A stretch of DNA of 64,000 nt, taken from TMED23 sp964566055. Lineage in GTDB: Bacteria > Pseudomonadota > Alphaproteobacteria > Rhodospirillales > UBA2165. This document shows, one piece after another, positions 33,901 through 43,177 of the stretch (positions are counted from its first letter, which is position 1; every line of letters begins with the position of its first letter). The DNA is taken from assembly GCA_964566055.1 (NCBI GenBank), contig CAZMHI010000012.1:1-64000 (forward strand), given 5' to 3'. A program made the position numbers and the translations under genes. A model generated the notes under the pieces. It did no database searches. It was not told where the DNA came from and worked only from the letters and a program-made list of their open reading frames with translations.

Positions 33901-35229
33901 TTACTTGCCGATGCAAAATTCTTTAAAAATAATATCAAGAACTTCCTCAACGTCGACGCGGCCGGTGATGCGTCCTAGGGCCCGGGCAGCCTGCCGTAAA
34001 TCTTCCGCTTTGAGTTCTGATTCTGTTGCATTTGGAAATCGCTTGAGACATTCGAGACTTTCTTCTAATGCCAAACGATGGCGTGTTCGAGTCAGAGCAG
34101 GGGAGGCCGACAAATGGCAACGTTCTTCAACAATCTGTTTCAATTTTTCCAACAATACGTCAAAACCATCTCCGTTATAAGCTGATATAGCGAGATAATC
34201 TGCTTTTGATCCATCAAACAAATCAGATTTGTTGATGACAACCAGCGAACTATCATCAATTAAGGCGCGGGTATGGGGATCTTTGTCCGGCCATTTAGCC
34301 CCATCAAACACCGCCAATTTAAGATCAGCCTGATGGGCTCTTTCTTTAGCACGCCGGACACCCTCCGTTTCGATCTCGTCATTGGCCTCCCGTAAGCCTG
34401 CCGTATCTGCAATGATGACTGGATAGCCATGAAGTTCCAAATGTACTTCGATGATATCTCGGGTCGTGCCGGCACTTTCAGCAACAATCGCAACATCCCG
34501 ACGTGACAATCGATTTAGCACGCTCGATTTTCCGGCATTTGGTGGCCCGATTATGGTTATGTACAAACCGTCACGCAGAATCTGTCCATGACCGGAATCA
34601 TCCAGATGATCTTTGATCTCGGCTGTAATTTCAGTTATTTGTTCAGCAACCTCTTCCTGAAGTCCAGGGGGTAAATCTTCATCCGAAAAATCGATTTCGG
34701 CTTCAAATAGGGCAATGGCTTTGATCAGCCGGTCTCGCCAATCGTCATAAATTAGACCCAAATCACCATTTAGCTGGCGTTGCGCTTGACGGCGCTGAGC
34801 AGAAGTTTCAGCATTTACGAGATCCGCTAAACCTTCAGCGGCGGTAAGGTCGAGTTTGCCATGGTCAAAAGCGCGCCGGGTAAATTCACCTGGTTCGGCC
34901 AGGCGAACACCGGCAATTGAAGCCAAAGTTTCGCTCAGCCCGGCGATTACCGCGCGGCCACCATGGACATGCAATTCGACCACATCTTCCCCGGTAAAAC
35001 TGGCAGGGGCGGGAAAATAAATTGCCAGGCCATCATCCAGCACCTCTTTGGATTTTGGATCGAGTAAATGCACGCGCGTGGCTTTACGGGGTTCGGGTAA
35101 TTGACGAACGGATAAAGCGTGAAGCGCCTCTGTGGCAAATGACCCCGATAACCGAAACACGGCAATGCCGGACTTACCGGCACCGCTTGCCAGTGCAAAA
35201 ATAGTTTGATCATCACCTAAAATATTCAT
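33901..35229 (-). CDS. mnmE: tRNA modification GTPase MnmE
   Basis: The 442-residue protein (from ATG 35229, MNILGDDQTIFALASG) has the folate-binding N-domain, a helical domain, an inserted G domain (GPPNAGKSSVLNRLS as G1, DTAGLRE as G3, NKSD as G4) and the C-terminal FCIGK with the catalytic Cys. It partners MnmG. The frame extends 24 codons upstream, but the conserved family start is at 35229. G1 has Pro-Pro-Asn-Ala in place of the usual Arg-Pro-Asn-Val, an acceptable variation. Confidence 0.96.
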   Translation of the reverse strand: MNILGDDQTIFALASGAGKSGIAVFRLSGSFATEALHALSVRQLPEPRKATRVHLLDPKSKEVLDDGLAIYFPAPASFTGEDVVELHVHGGRAVIAGLSETLASIAGVRLAEPGEFTRRAFDHGKLDLTAAEGLADLVNAETSAQRRQAQRQLNGDLGLIYDDWRDRLIKAIALFEAEIDFSDEDLPPGLQEEVAEQITEITAEIKDHLDDSGHGQILRDGLYITIIGPPNAGKSSVLNRLSRRDVAIVAESAGTTRDIIEVHLELHGYPVIIADTAGLREANDEIETEGVRRAKERAHQADLKLAVFDGAKWPDKDPHTRALIDDSSLVVINKSDLFDGSKADYLAISAYNGDGFDVLLEKLKQIVEERCHLSASPALTRTRHRLALEESLECLKRFPNATESELKAEDLRQAARALGRITGRVDVEEVLDIIFKEFCIGK

Positions 35230-35361
35230 AGGGCTAGATATAGGCGGATGCGTTAATTCTGTCACGTTGTTTGATTGATCACTACAAGTTGCAGTTATCA
35301 ACTTGTTATCAGGTAGTTATATGTTTATTTATAATTATTCTATTTTCCTAAGGAGCAAAAC

Positions 35362-37395
35362 GTGACGGCAAACCGGCTTGGCGAAGAGACCAGTCCCTAT
35401 CTCAAACAGCATCAAGACAACCCGGTGCATTGGCAGCCTTGGGGCGATGACGCCTTCAAGATGGCGCAGGAAAGTGGAAAACCTATAATGTTATCAATAG
35501 GTTACGCTGCCTGCCATTGGTGCCATGTGATGGCCCATGAAAGTTTCGAAGATGAAACCACGGCTGCTTTGATGAACGACCTGTTCATCAACATTAAAGT
35601 TGACCGGGAAGAACGGCCGGATGTTGATCAAATTTACATGACCGCACTGGCCATGATGGGCCAACAGGGCGGCTGGCCGCTAACGATGTTCCTCACCCCC
35701 GAGGGCAAGCCCTATTGGGGCGGCACCTATTTTCCGCCCATGTCGCGTTATGGCCAGCCGGGCTTTACCGACGTATTGCAAGCGGTCTCAGGATTGTTCC
35801 ACGAACAACGGGATAAAGTCGATGCCAATACAGAGGCCATTCTCGCCAGCCTATCCCAACAAGCCAGCCTCTTGGTAGCCAATGGCGCTGGCCTGCAATC
35901 TATCGAGCAAGTTGACACCGCCGCCGTACAAGCGTTGTCGATGGTGGATTTCCAACAAGGCGGCATGATGGGCGCACCGAAATTTCCCCAACCGTCTTTT
36001 CTTGAATTCCTGTGGCGGGGATATCTCAGGACCGGTGACGGCAGAATGCGGGAAGCGGTTACCATTTCGCTCAGCCATATGTGCCAGGGTGGCATCTATG
36101 ATCACCTCGGCGGCGGCTTTGCCCGCTATTCGACTGATGCCATTTGGCTGGCGCCGCATTTTGAGAAAATGCTTTATGACAATGCCCAGCTCATTCATCT
36201 GATGACACTGGTCTGGCTGAAAACAGGCGACCCGTTATTGGCGATCCGCATCCAGGAATCCATCGACTGGGCGCTTCGGGAATTGCTGCTGGACGGCGGG
36301 GCCTTCGCCGGTACGCTGGATGCGGACAGTCCGGATACTGAAGGCGTCTCCCGGGAGGGCGCCTTTTATGTCTGGCCGGAATCTGAAATCGATCAACTGC
36401 TCGGTGAAGATGCGGCACTCTTTAAAAGTTTTTACGACGTCTCCGAGCACGGCAATTGGGAGCAGACCAATATTCTTAACCGGCTCGGAAATCTTGGGCT
36501 TAGTGATGAGGAGACCGAAAATAAGCTTAAAACCTGCCGCGAGATTTTATTTAACGCCCGTGCCGCCCGGGAGCGCCCCGGGCTGGATGACAAAGTCCTG
36601 TCTGATTGGAACGGCTTGATGATCGCCGCCCTTAGCCTGGCAGGTCGGGTATTTAACCAGCCTGATTGGACCCAGGCGGCGGAAAACGCTTTCGAGTTTA
36701 TCTTAAAAGAAATGACCGAGGGCCCACGGCTCAAACACAGCCATTGCGCCGGCGAAGCCAAATCAGTCGACATGCTCGATGACTACGCCGGCATGATCAA
36801 AGCAGCGCTCGGTCTGTTTCAAGCAACCGGCAAACCCGCCTATCTCGAACACGCCCAACAATGGTCGGAGACCGTCAACGCCCATTTCTGGGACCATGAA
36901 GGGGCCGGCTATTATCTTTCACCCGATGATGCCGGTGACCTCATTACCCGCACGCGAACTGGCTTTGATAATGCCACGCCATCGGGCAATGGGCTGATGG
37001 CAGAGAATCTGGCGCGGCTTTTTTATCTAACCGGCGACGAAAATTGCCGTGATAAAGTCGAGCAAATCATCAGCGGATTTACTGCTCAAACGCCGAACCA
37101 GGAAGCCAATATGCCAAGCCTGATGGCAGGCTTTGAGACACTCGCCACCGGTCTACAAGTGGTTGTGATCGCTGCCGCGGGAGAAGGGGAGGAGCTGGTT
37201 GAGACAGCCCTTGCCGCGGGGAATCCTAATCTCGTTCTCACTCAATTATCGCCGGATACCGAGCTCGCTGCCGGTCATCCTGCTAAAGGAAAGACTCAGC
37301 TTGACGACAGGCCCACCGCCTATGTCTGCCTTGGTCAAACCTGTGGCTTACCGCAAACTGATCCAGCAGATTTAAAGAAAGAACTTTCCTCTTAA
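35362..37395 (+). CDS. DUF255 thioredoxin-domain protein (YyaL/Spermatogenesis-associated 20 type)
   Basis: The 677-residue protein starts at GTG after AAGGAGCAAAAC. The N-terminal thioredoxin-like domain has SIGYAACHWCHVMAHESFED (CHWC redox pair), then VDREERPDVDQIYM and GGWPLTMFLTP. The rest is an alpha/alpha barrel resembling N-acylglucosamine epimerase/glycosidase folds (GGGFARYSTDAIWLAPHFEK, MLYDNAQLIHL). The family is widespread but its function is unproven. It is divergent from mnmE by 132 bp and begins a plus-strand group of four genes that interrupts the leftward block. Confidence 0.9.
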   Translation: MTANRLGEETSPYLKQHQDNPVHWQPWGDDAFKMAQESGKPIMLSIGYAACHWCHVMAHESFEDETTAALMNDLFINIKVDREERPDVDQIYMTALAMMGQQGGWPLTMFLTPEGKPYWGGTYFPPMSRYGQPGFTDVLQAVSGLFHEQRDKVDANTEAILASLSQQASLLVANGAGLQSIEQVDTAAVQALSMVDFQQGGMMGAPKFPQPSFLEFLWRGYLRTGDGRMREAVTISLSHMCQGGIYDHLGGGFARYSTDAIWLAPHFEKMLYDNAQLIHLMTLVWLKTGDPLLAIRIQESIDWALRELLLDGGAFAGTLDADSPDTEGVSREGAFYVWPESEIDQLLGEDAALFKSFYDVSEHGNWEQTNILNRLGNLGLSDEETENKLKTCREILFNARAARERPGLDDKVLSDWNGLMIAALSLAGRVFNQPDWTQAAENAFEFILKEMTEGPRLKHSHCAGEAKSVDMLDDYAGMIKAALGLFQATGKPAYLEHAQQWSETVNAHFWDHEGAGYYLSPDDAGDLITRTRTGFDNATPSGNGLMAENLARLFYLTGDENCRDKVEQIISGFTAQTPNQEANMPSLMAGFETLATGLQVVVIAAAGEGEELVETALAAGNPNLVLTQLSPDTELAAGHPAKGKTQLDDRPTAYVCLGQTCGLPQTDPADLKKELSS

Positions 37396-37435
37396 AACCC
37401 TGGCTTCTTAAAACTCTGGCGCTTAAATTTAACGC

Positions 37436-37927
37436 ATGGATCACTTATCACTGCAAAGCCCAACCGGACCGCTAACCGTATTTGAAGAAGCGGGAAAAAT
37501 AATTGTCGTCGAGTGGGGCAGAGCAAAGGGCGGCAGCGAAACACCGTTACTCTTGGAGGCCAAAAATCAGCTCACCGATTATTTCGCTGGCGACCGTCAA
37601 AGCTTTGATTTGCCGCTCAAACCCGAAGGTACCGAATTTCAACAAGCCGTCTGGCAGCAGATGCTCGCAATCCCTTATGGCGAAACCAAGACCTATGGAG
37701 ATCTGGCTCAGTCGCTTAAAAGTGCAGCACGCGCGGTCGGGGGCGCCTGCGGCAAAAATCCGATCCCGATCATCATCCCCTGCCACCGGGTGATGGGTGC
37801 TAATGGAAAGTTGACCGGCTTTTCAGGCGGTGAGGGCATATCGACAAAACAGGCCTTGCTTCGGCTGGAATCATTCGTCAAATATGGCACCATCGAAAAC
37901 AACAAACAGGCTGGCTTTGATTTCTAG
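37436..37927 (+). CDS. ogt: Methylated-DNA-protein cysteine methyltransferase
   Basis: The 163-residue suicide repair protein has FQQAVWQQMLAIPYGETKTY, RAVGGACGKNPIPIIIPCHR with the acceptor Cys in PCHRV, and LTGFSGGEG. The short N-domain and length fit Ogt rather than full-length Ada. It removes O6-alkylguanine and O4-alkylthymine lesions. It lies 41 bp after the DUF255 gene. Confidence 0.93.
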   Translation: MDHLSLQSPTGPLTVFEEAGKIIVVEWGRAKGGSETPLLLEAKNQLTDYFAGDRQSFDLPLKPEGTEFQQAVWQQMLAIPYGETKTYGDLAQSLKSAARAVGGACGKNPIPIIIPCHRVMGANGKLTGFSGGEGISTKQALLRLESFVKYGTIENNKQAGFDF

Positions 37928-37958
37928 AAAAATCATTGCCGAAAACAGGAGGGGATAA

Positions 37959-38933
37959 ATGACCAAAGCAATCCGGATATATGAACATGGCGGACCGGAA
38001 GTTCTCAAATGGGAAGACGTCGAAGTTGGTGATCCAGGTGAAGGTGAAGTGCAGCTTAAGCACACGGCCGTTGGTTTAAATTTTATCGATTGTTATCAGC
38101 GCTCCGGTCTATATCCGATTGATTTACCAGCGACCCTTGGAACCGAAGCAGCCGGAATAATTGAGGCAGTAGGGCCGGGTGTTAAGGATATAGAAGTTGG
38201 TCAGCGGGTCGCCTATGCGGGCGGGCAAAGCGGCTCTTACTGTGAAGCTCGCAATTTCCCCGCCAATATTTTAGTGCCGGTGCCAGATGGTATCGAGGAT
38301 CAAACCGCCGCTGCTATGATGCTGAAAGGCATGACCGCCCATATGCTGATGTTCAAATGCTACGCGGTGCAGCCTGGCGATACCATTTTGGTGCATGCCG
38401 CCGCCGGTGGAGTCGGCACCATCATGTGCCAATGGGCGAATGCTTTGGGCGCCACGGTGATTGGCACTGTCGGCAGCGCGGAAAAAGCGGAAAAAGCTAA
38501 AGCCCGTGGCTGTCATCATCCGGTCAATTATTCGGAGGAAGATTTCGCCGAGCGGGTGCAGGAGATTACCGGTGGCAAAGGCGTGCCGGTCGTCTATGAT
38601 TCGATCGGTAAAGACACATATGAGAAATCTTTAGACTGTCTCGGTAGTTTCGGCACCCTGGTTACCTTCGGCAATGCTTCCGGTCCCATCCCGGCGATTG
38701 AGCCTTTGGAACTTATGCGTCGCGGTTCTTTAGCCATGAGCAGGCCAACTTTGTTCAATTATACCGCTGACCATACAATGCGCCTTAAAGCGGCGGGGGC
38801 TTTGTTTGATGTTGTTGCCTCCGGTAAGGTGAAAATCGAGATCGGCCAAACCTTCCCGCTGGCTGAAACAGCCGCTGCCCATACTGCACTAGAATCCCGC
38901 CAGACCATGGGCTCAACGGTACTGTTACCTTAG
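37959..38933 (+). CDS. NADPH:quinone oxidoreductase (zeta-crystallin-like), tandem copy 1
   Basis: The 324-residue zinc-less MDR protein has GTEAAGIIEAVGPGV, VGQRVAYAGG, HAAAGGVGTIMCQWANALGA (NADP fold) and FGTLVTFGNASGPIPAIEP. It fits the QOR1 group, which reduces quinones by one electron or handles alpha,beta-unsaturated carbonyls. A GGAGG site is present. The next gene encodes a clear paralogue 16 bp later, so this is a tandem duplication. Confidence 0.9.
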   Translation: MTKAIRIYEHGGPEVLKWEDVEVGDPGEGEVQLKHTAVGLNFIDCYQRSGLYPIDLPATLGTEAAGIIEAVGPGVKDIEVGQRVAYAGGQSGSYCEARNFPANILVPVPDGIEDQTAAAMMLKGMTAHMLMFKCYAVQPGDTILVHAAAGGVGTIMCQWANALGATVIGTVGSAEKAEKAKARGCHHPVNYSEEDFAERVQEITGGKGVPVVYDSIGKDTYEKSLDCLGSFGTLVTFGNASGPIPAIEPLELMRRGSLAMSRPTLFNYTADHTMRLKAAGALFDVVASGKVKIEIGQTFPLAETAAAHTALESRQTMGSTVLLP

Positions 38934-38949
38934 GGCAGGAAATTAAAGT

Positions 38950-39948
38950 ATGAGCATTCGCAAAACATCCGCGATCTTTCTGCGGGATTATGGCGGCCCT
39001 GAGGTTCTTAAACTGGAAGAAACCGAGGTTGGTGAACCAGGGCCGGGCGAAATCCGGCTCAAGCAAACCGCCATTGGAGTTAATTTCAGCGAAACCCATA
39101 CGCGGAAAAGCCCGGGCGGCCATCACGCTAATCCGCTGCCGCTGATCCTGGGCCGGGAAGCCGCCGGTGTTGTTGAGGCCATCGGTCCCGACGTTGAAGG
39201 GTTTGAGATCGGCCAGCGGGTCGCCTACGGGCTTCGCCGTCAACAAGGCGCTTATACCGAATGCCGTCTCGTCGCAGCCCATGAGCTGATCGCGATCCCG
39301 GACGAAATCTCCGATGAAACAGCCGCCGCCATCATGGTCAAAGGCATGACGGCCTGTTATCTCGTGCGCCGGACTTTCGAGGTTGGACCGGGTCATACGA
39401 TTTTGGTTCAAGCCGCGGCTGGCGGGGTCGGCACAATTTTGTGTCAGTGGGCGCATCATTTAGGGGCGACTGTCCTCGGCACCGTTTCAAGTGAAGCCAA
39501 AGCAGAACACGCCAAAGCCCATGGCTGCGATCATCCGATTATTTATACCGAGGAAGATTTCAGTGCCCGGGCCAGAGAAATTACCAACGGTGAGGGCGTC
39601 GATGTGGTCTACGATGCCATTGGCAAGCCGACCTGGGAGGGCTCGTTCAAAAGCCTCAAGCCACGGGGCCTGATGGTCAATTACGGCTGGGCCGGGGGCC
39701 GGGTCACCGAGCTTGAGCCGCTGGATCTGATGGATTGGGGTTCAATTACCTTTACCAAGGCCGCCCTTACCAACTATGCCAACAGCCGGGAAAACCTGGT
39801 ATCCCTCGCGGAAGAATTATTTGAGGTCGTCGCTTCCGGTGGGGTGCATATCGAGATCGGCCAAAGCTTCGCCCTTAAAGACGCCAGCCTGGCTCATGAG
39901 GCTTTAGAAACCGGCAAAACCGTTGGTTCGACGATTTTGATTCCTTAG
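38950..39948 (+). CDS. NADPH:quinone oxidoreductase-like, tandem copy 2
   Basis: The 332-residue paralogue of the upstream gene has GREAAGVVEAIGPDV, IGQRVAYGLRRQQG, QAAAGGVGTILCQWAHHLGA and GLMVNYGWAGGRVTELEPLD. The N-terminal substrate region has diverged (SETHTRKSPGGHHANPLPLI in place of DCYQRSGLYPIDLP), so substrates may differ. It is read from the same strand 16 bp after copy 1. Confidence 0.88.
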   Translation: MSIRKTSAIFLRDYGGPEVLKLEETEVGEPGPGEIRLKQTAIGVNFSETHTRKSPGGHHANPLPLILGREAAGVVEAIGPDVEGFEIGQRVAYGLRRQQGAYTECRLVAAHELIAIPDEISDETAAAIMVKGMTACYLVRRTFEVGPGHTILVQAAAGGVGTILCQWAHHLGATVLGTVSSEAKAEHAKAHGCDHPIIYTEEDFSARAREITNGEGVDVVYDAIGKPTWEGSFKSLKPRGLMVNYGWAGGRVTELEPLDLMDWGSITFTKAALTNYANSRENLVSLAEELFEVVASGGVHIEIGQSFALKDASLAHEALETGKTVGSTILIP

Positions 39949-40229
39949 ATACTCGGTCGTCATCCCGGGCTTGACCCGGGATCCAGAATTATTTTTTAGG
40001 ACAAAAATCCGAGAAGGTGCCCCTATTTGTTTGAACCACAAAGTGCACGAAGTTCACGAAGAAACAATGATCAATAGGTATTTATGTCACCTTTGTGATC
40101 TTTGTGTCCTTCGTGTTTATTAATTCTGTTTGTCTCACACACAGGTATCCAGAAAAATCCCTGGACCCCGGATCAAGTCCGGGGTGACGATAATTCTTAG
40201 GGATCGCGCCCGGCGTTTGAGGGGAAAAA
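39949..40229. repeat. Nested inverted-repeat (REP/MITE-like) element between oxidoreductase and rho
   Basis: The gap between two convergent genes is almost filled by two nested inverted repeats. The outer arms 39958-39986 and 40161-40189 match at about 25 of 29 positions when inverted. Each arm is also a hairpin (ATCCCGGG-cttga-CCCGGGAT versus ACCCCGGA-cttga-TCCGGGGT), and the differences are compensatory. The inner arms, about 40033-40061 and 40087-40115, contain repeats of ACAAAG and CACGAAG. No ORF of note is present. Confidence 0.8.
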
Positions 40230-41486
40230 TTAAGTATTCATCGAGTCGAAGAAATCATCGTTGTTCTTCGAGTCTTTCAGTTTCTCGATCAGGAACTCCA
40301 TTGAATCGACAACGCCCATCGGATTGAGAATACGGCGCAGTACCCACATTTTCGACAGCATGTCTTTGTCGACCAGCAGCTCTTCCTTACGGGTGCCGGA
40401 GCGGGTGATATCCATGGCCGGCCAGGTCCGCTTATCAGTGAGTTTACGATCAAGGATAATCTCGGAGTTGCCGGTGCCTTTAAATTCTTCGAAGATAACT
40501 TCGTCCATTCGGGAGCCGGTATCGATCAGCGCCGTGGCGATAATCGTCAGGGAGCCGCCTTCTTCAACATTACGCGCCGCACCAAAGAAACGCTTCGGGC
40601 GCTGCAGCGCATTGGCATCGACACCACCGGTCAGCACTTTACCGGAGGACGGCACCACGGTGTTATAGGCGCGCGCCAAGCGCGTGATGGAATCGAGCAG
40701 GATCACGACATCCCGTTTATGCTCAACCAGACGTTTGGCTTTCTCAATAACCATTTCGGCAACCTGGACGTGGCGGGAGGCCGGCTCATCAAAAGTTGAG
40801 CTGACAACTTCACCGTTCACCGAGCGCGCCATATCGGTCACCTCTTCCGGACGTTCATCGATCAGCAGCACGATCAAATAGCATTCGGGGTGATTGGCAG
40901 CGATAGATGACGCAATGTTCTGCAGCATCACGGTTTTACCGGTCCGCGGCGGCGCCACAATCAGGGCGCGCTGGCCTTTACCGACCGGCGTAATCAAATC
41001 CAAGACCCGGGATGTCGGGTCTTTATGGGTCGGATCAGCCATCTCCATCTGCAGACGCTCATCGGGATAAAGCGGGGTTAAGTTGTCAAAATTAATGCGA
41101 TGGCGGACATCCTGCGGGTCGCCGAAATTAATATTGGTGACTTTCAGCAGGGCAAAATAGCGCTCGCCGTCTTTGGGGGCGCGGATTTGACCTTCAACTG
41201 TATCACCGGTTCTGAGACCAAAGCGGCGGACCTGGCTCGGCGAGACGTAAATATCGTCCGGGCCCGGCAGATAGTTTGATTCCGGTGAGCGCAGGAAGCC
41301 AAAACCGTCTTGCAAAACTTCGAGGACGCCGGTGCCGAAAATAGCCGTGTCGTTCTCTGCCATCTGTTTGAGAATGGCAAACAACATATCCTGCTTACGC
41401 AAGGTGCTGGCATTTTCGATCTCAAGTTCTTCGGCAAATTGCAGAAGGTCGGTGGGTGATTTTTCTTTAAGTTCTTGGAGGTTCAT
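40230..41486 (-). CDS. rho: Transcription termination factor Rho
   Basis: The 418-residue hexameric RNA helicase starts MNLQELKEKSPTDLLQFAEE. The cold-shock-like RNA-binding domain includes DGFGFLRSPESNYLPGPDDI, Walker A is VAPPRTGKTVML, and VLLIDERPEEVTDMARS and ARAYNTVVPSSGKVLTGGVD follow (Q/R-loop region). Rho next to hemE/hemH near the origin is normal for alphaproteobacteria. Confidence 0.97.
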   Translation of the reverse strand: MNLQELKEKSPTDLLQFAEELEIENASTLRKQDMLFAILKQMAENDTAIFGTGVLEVLQDGFGFLRSPESNYLPGPDDIYVSPSQVRRFGLRTGDTVEGQIRAPKDGERYFALLKVTNINFGDPQDVRHRINFDNLTPLYPDERLQMEMADPTHKDPTSRVLDLITPVGKGQRALIVAPPRTGKTVMLQNIASSIAANHPECYLIVLLIDERPEEVTDMARSVNGEVVSSTFDEPASRHVQVAEMVIEKAKRLVEHKRDVVILLDSITRLARAYNTVVPSSGKVLTGGVDANALQRPKRFFGAARNVEEGGSLTIIATALIDTGSRMDEVIFEEFKGTGNSEIILDRKLTDKRTWPAMDITRSGTRKEELLVDKDMLSKMWVLRRILNPMGVVDSMEFLIEKLKDSKNNDDFFDSMNT

Positions 41487-41507
41487 TGTTTTTTACGCTT
41501 TGAAAAT

Positions 41508-41527
41508 AAGTGCCGGAAAAGGCACTT
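41508..41527 (-). promoter_or_regulatory. Hairpin in the rho leader
   Basis: AAGTGCC-N6-GGCACTT forms a 7-bp stem about 22-41 bp upstream of the rho start. rho genes are often autoregulated through the leader; whether this hairpin takes part is unknown. Confidence 0.35.
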
Positions 41528-41700
41528 TGTGGTTGGTTTGGATCATTATCCGAAAAATCGGAAAGCTAGATATAAAACGAGATATAATTCTGGCGACAGG
41601 CCTGATCGCGTTTGGAAATTGTATCGTAAAGTTTGGGCGGGAAACCGCTTTGATTGACCAAACACATAGCAGAATAGTCAGGATTAAGTCAAATGGAGTT

Positions 41701-42150
41701 TTAAAACGGCTTCACCACAACAAAAATAACCACTCCGATCATCAGCACTGTCGGCACTTCGTTCATCAGGCGGAAAAACTTTTGTGATTTAGTATTGGCA
41801 TCGGTAGCAAAATTTCTTTGCCATCTCCTCATATTGTCATACATGCCGAAAAGCCCAAACACGAATACGCCTTTAGCGATGACCCAGCCGTCGAACCAGC
41901 CATCGGGGTCTAAATTGAGAAACAACAAGCCGCCAAGGATAAGAGCCAAAATCATCGCCGGGGTGATAATAGCGTTTAATAGCCGGCGCTCCATAATCTT
42001 CAAGGTTTCCGACAATTCCGAGCCTGTTTCGGCATCGCAATGATAGACAAAAAGCCTTGGTAAATAGAGCATTCCCGCCATCCAGGCCATTACGCTGATA
42101 ATATGGAGGGCCTTAATCCACAAATAAGCATCGCTGGAGAGTTCGATCAT
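41701..42150 (-). CDS. hemJ: Protoporphyrinogen oxidase HemJ
   Basis: The 149-residue membrane protein has four hydrophobic helices and the family's histidine helix: LWIKALHIISVMAWMAGMLY and LPRLFVYHCDAETGSE. HemJ replaces HemG/HemY in many alphaproteobacteria and oxidises protoporphyrinogen IX. It lies 22 bp after hemH on the same strand, so three late haem genes (hemE, hemH, hemJ) are contiguous. Confidence 0.93.
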   Translation of the reverse strand: MIELSSDAYLWIKALHIISVMAWMAGMLYLPRLFVYHCDAETGSELSETLKIMERRLLNAIITPAMILALILGGLLFLNLDPDGWFDGWVIAKGVFVFGLFGMYDNMRRWQRNFATDANTKSQKFFRLMNEVPTVLMIGVVIFVVVKPF

Positions 42151-42172
42151 CGTTAAGACGCCTTTCTGGGTA

Positions 42173-43177
42173 TTATTGCGGACAGCACATTCGATCCGCG
42201 GGACATAAGCGGCCCCGTTGATCAGATATCAAATTGTCGTCATGGGCGCTAGCGCTTTCCACCAAACCGGCCAGGCAGGTGATAAAATCCGGCTGGGTGC
42301 CAACTGCCGGCACCCGGCTATAGGCAGGCAGATTAAGCTCTTCTGCCATCTGGCGATATTCAATATCCAACTCAACCAGGGTTTCAGAATGCTCGGAGAC
42401 AAAAGCGAGGGGTAAAATCGTCACACCGGTCTTATCAGTCGCCGCTCGTTCAAGTTCTTCATCCAGCGAGGGTCCGATCCATTCGAGGCGGCCAACCCGG
42501 CTCTGATAACAAATCCGCCATTGGTCATCTTTGAGGTTAGCAGCCGCAGCAATCGCCGCAGCGGTTTGTTCAACCTGCCATTGATAGGGATCACCCTTAT
42601 CGATCACTTTTTTCGGTAAGCCATGGGCCGAAAATAAAACCCGGCTTTGCGGTGCCAGATGTTCCGCCAATAAACTCACCTGAGCTTTAATTAAATTTGT
42701 TTCAGACGGATAACAGCAAATCGATTTGGTTGGTTTGTTGAGACCGATATCGCGTGCAGCACGGTGCCAGTCTGCCAAAGAGGAGCCAGTAGTAGTGGTG
42801 GAAAATTGCGGGTAAAGCGGCAATAGAATAATTTCATCCGGATCATAGTTTTTAACCGCCTTAGCCGTCGAGGTACTCATTGGATGCCAGTAGCGCATTG
42901 AAATAAAAACTTCTGCTTCTTCGCCAAGCCGATCTTCGAGTGCCGTAGCCTGTTCCCGGGTTAAATCAAGCAAAGGCGACTTACCGCCAATTTCGGCATA
43001 AATTTTTTCGGCCACCGGCGTCCGGCGTTTGGTTATCAGTTTAGCCAGGAACCAACGCAACGGCTGGGGCAGGCTGATAATTGCCGGATCACTAAAGAGA
43101 TTAAATAGAAACGGCTGGATCGCCGCCGGCTCATCGGGTCCGCCAAGATTAAACAGAACGACGGCACGTTTAGGCAT
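42173..43177 (-). CDS. hemH: Ferrochelatase
   Basis: The 334-residue enzyme has AVVLFNLGGPDEPAAIQPFL, ISMRYWHPMSTSTAKAV (the region around the first iron ligand), LLPLYPQFSTTTTGSS, VLFSAHGLPKKVIDKGDPY with the catalytic His, and LPLAFVSEHSETLVELDIEY. It inserts Fe2+ into protoporphyrin IX. It overlaps hemE by one base. Confidence 0.95.
   Translation of the reverse strand: MPKRAVVLFNLGGPDEPAAIQPFLFNLFSDPAIISLPQPLRWFLAKLITKRRTPVAEKIYAEIGGKSPLLDLTREQATALEDRLGEEAEVFISMRYWHPMSTSTAKAVKNYDPDEIILLPLYPQFSTTTTGSSLADWHRAARDIGLNKPTKSICCYPSETNLIKAQVSLLAEHLAPQSRVLFSAHGLPKKVIDKGDPYQWQVEQTAAAIAAAANLKDDQWRICYQSRVGRLEWIGPSLDEELERAATDKTGVTILPLAFVSEHSETLVELDIEYRQMAEELNLPAYSRVPAVGTQPDFITCLAGLVESASAHDDNLISDQRGRLCPADRMCCPQ

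Noticed and set aside
39949..40229. CRISPR-like array
   Set aside because: The repeats are inverted and nested rather than evenly spaced direct repeats, and no cas gene is present.
41487..41700. Alternative origin or regulatory RNA upstream of rho
   Set aside because: Only one 7-bp hairpin and no DnaA-box cluster are present; nothing further supports it.
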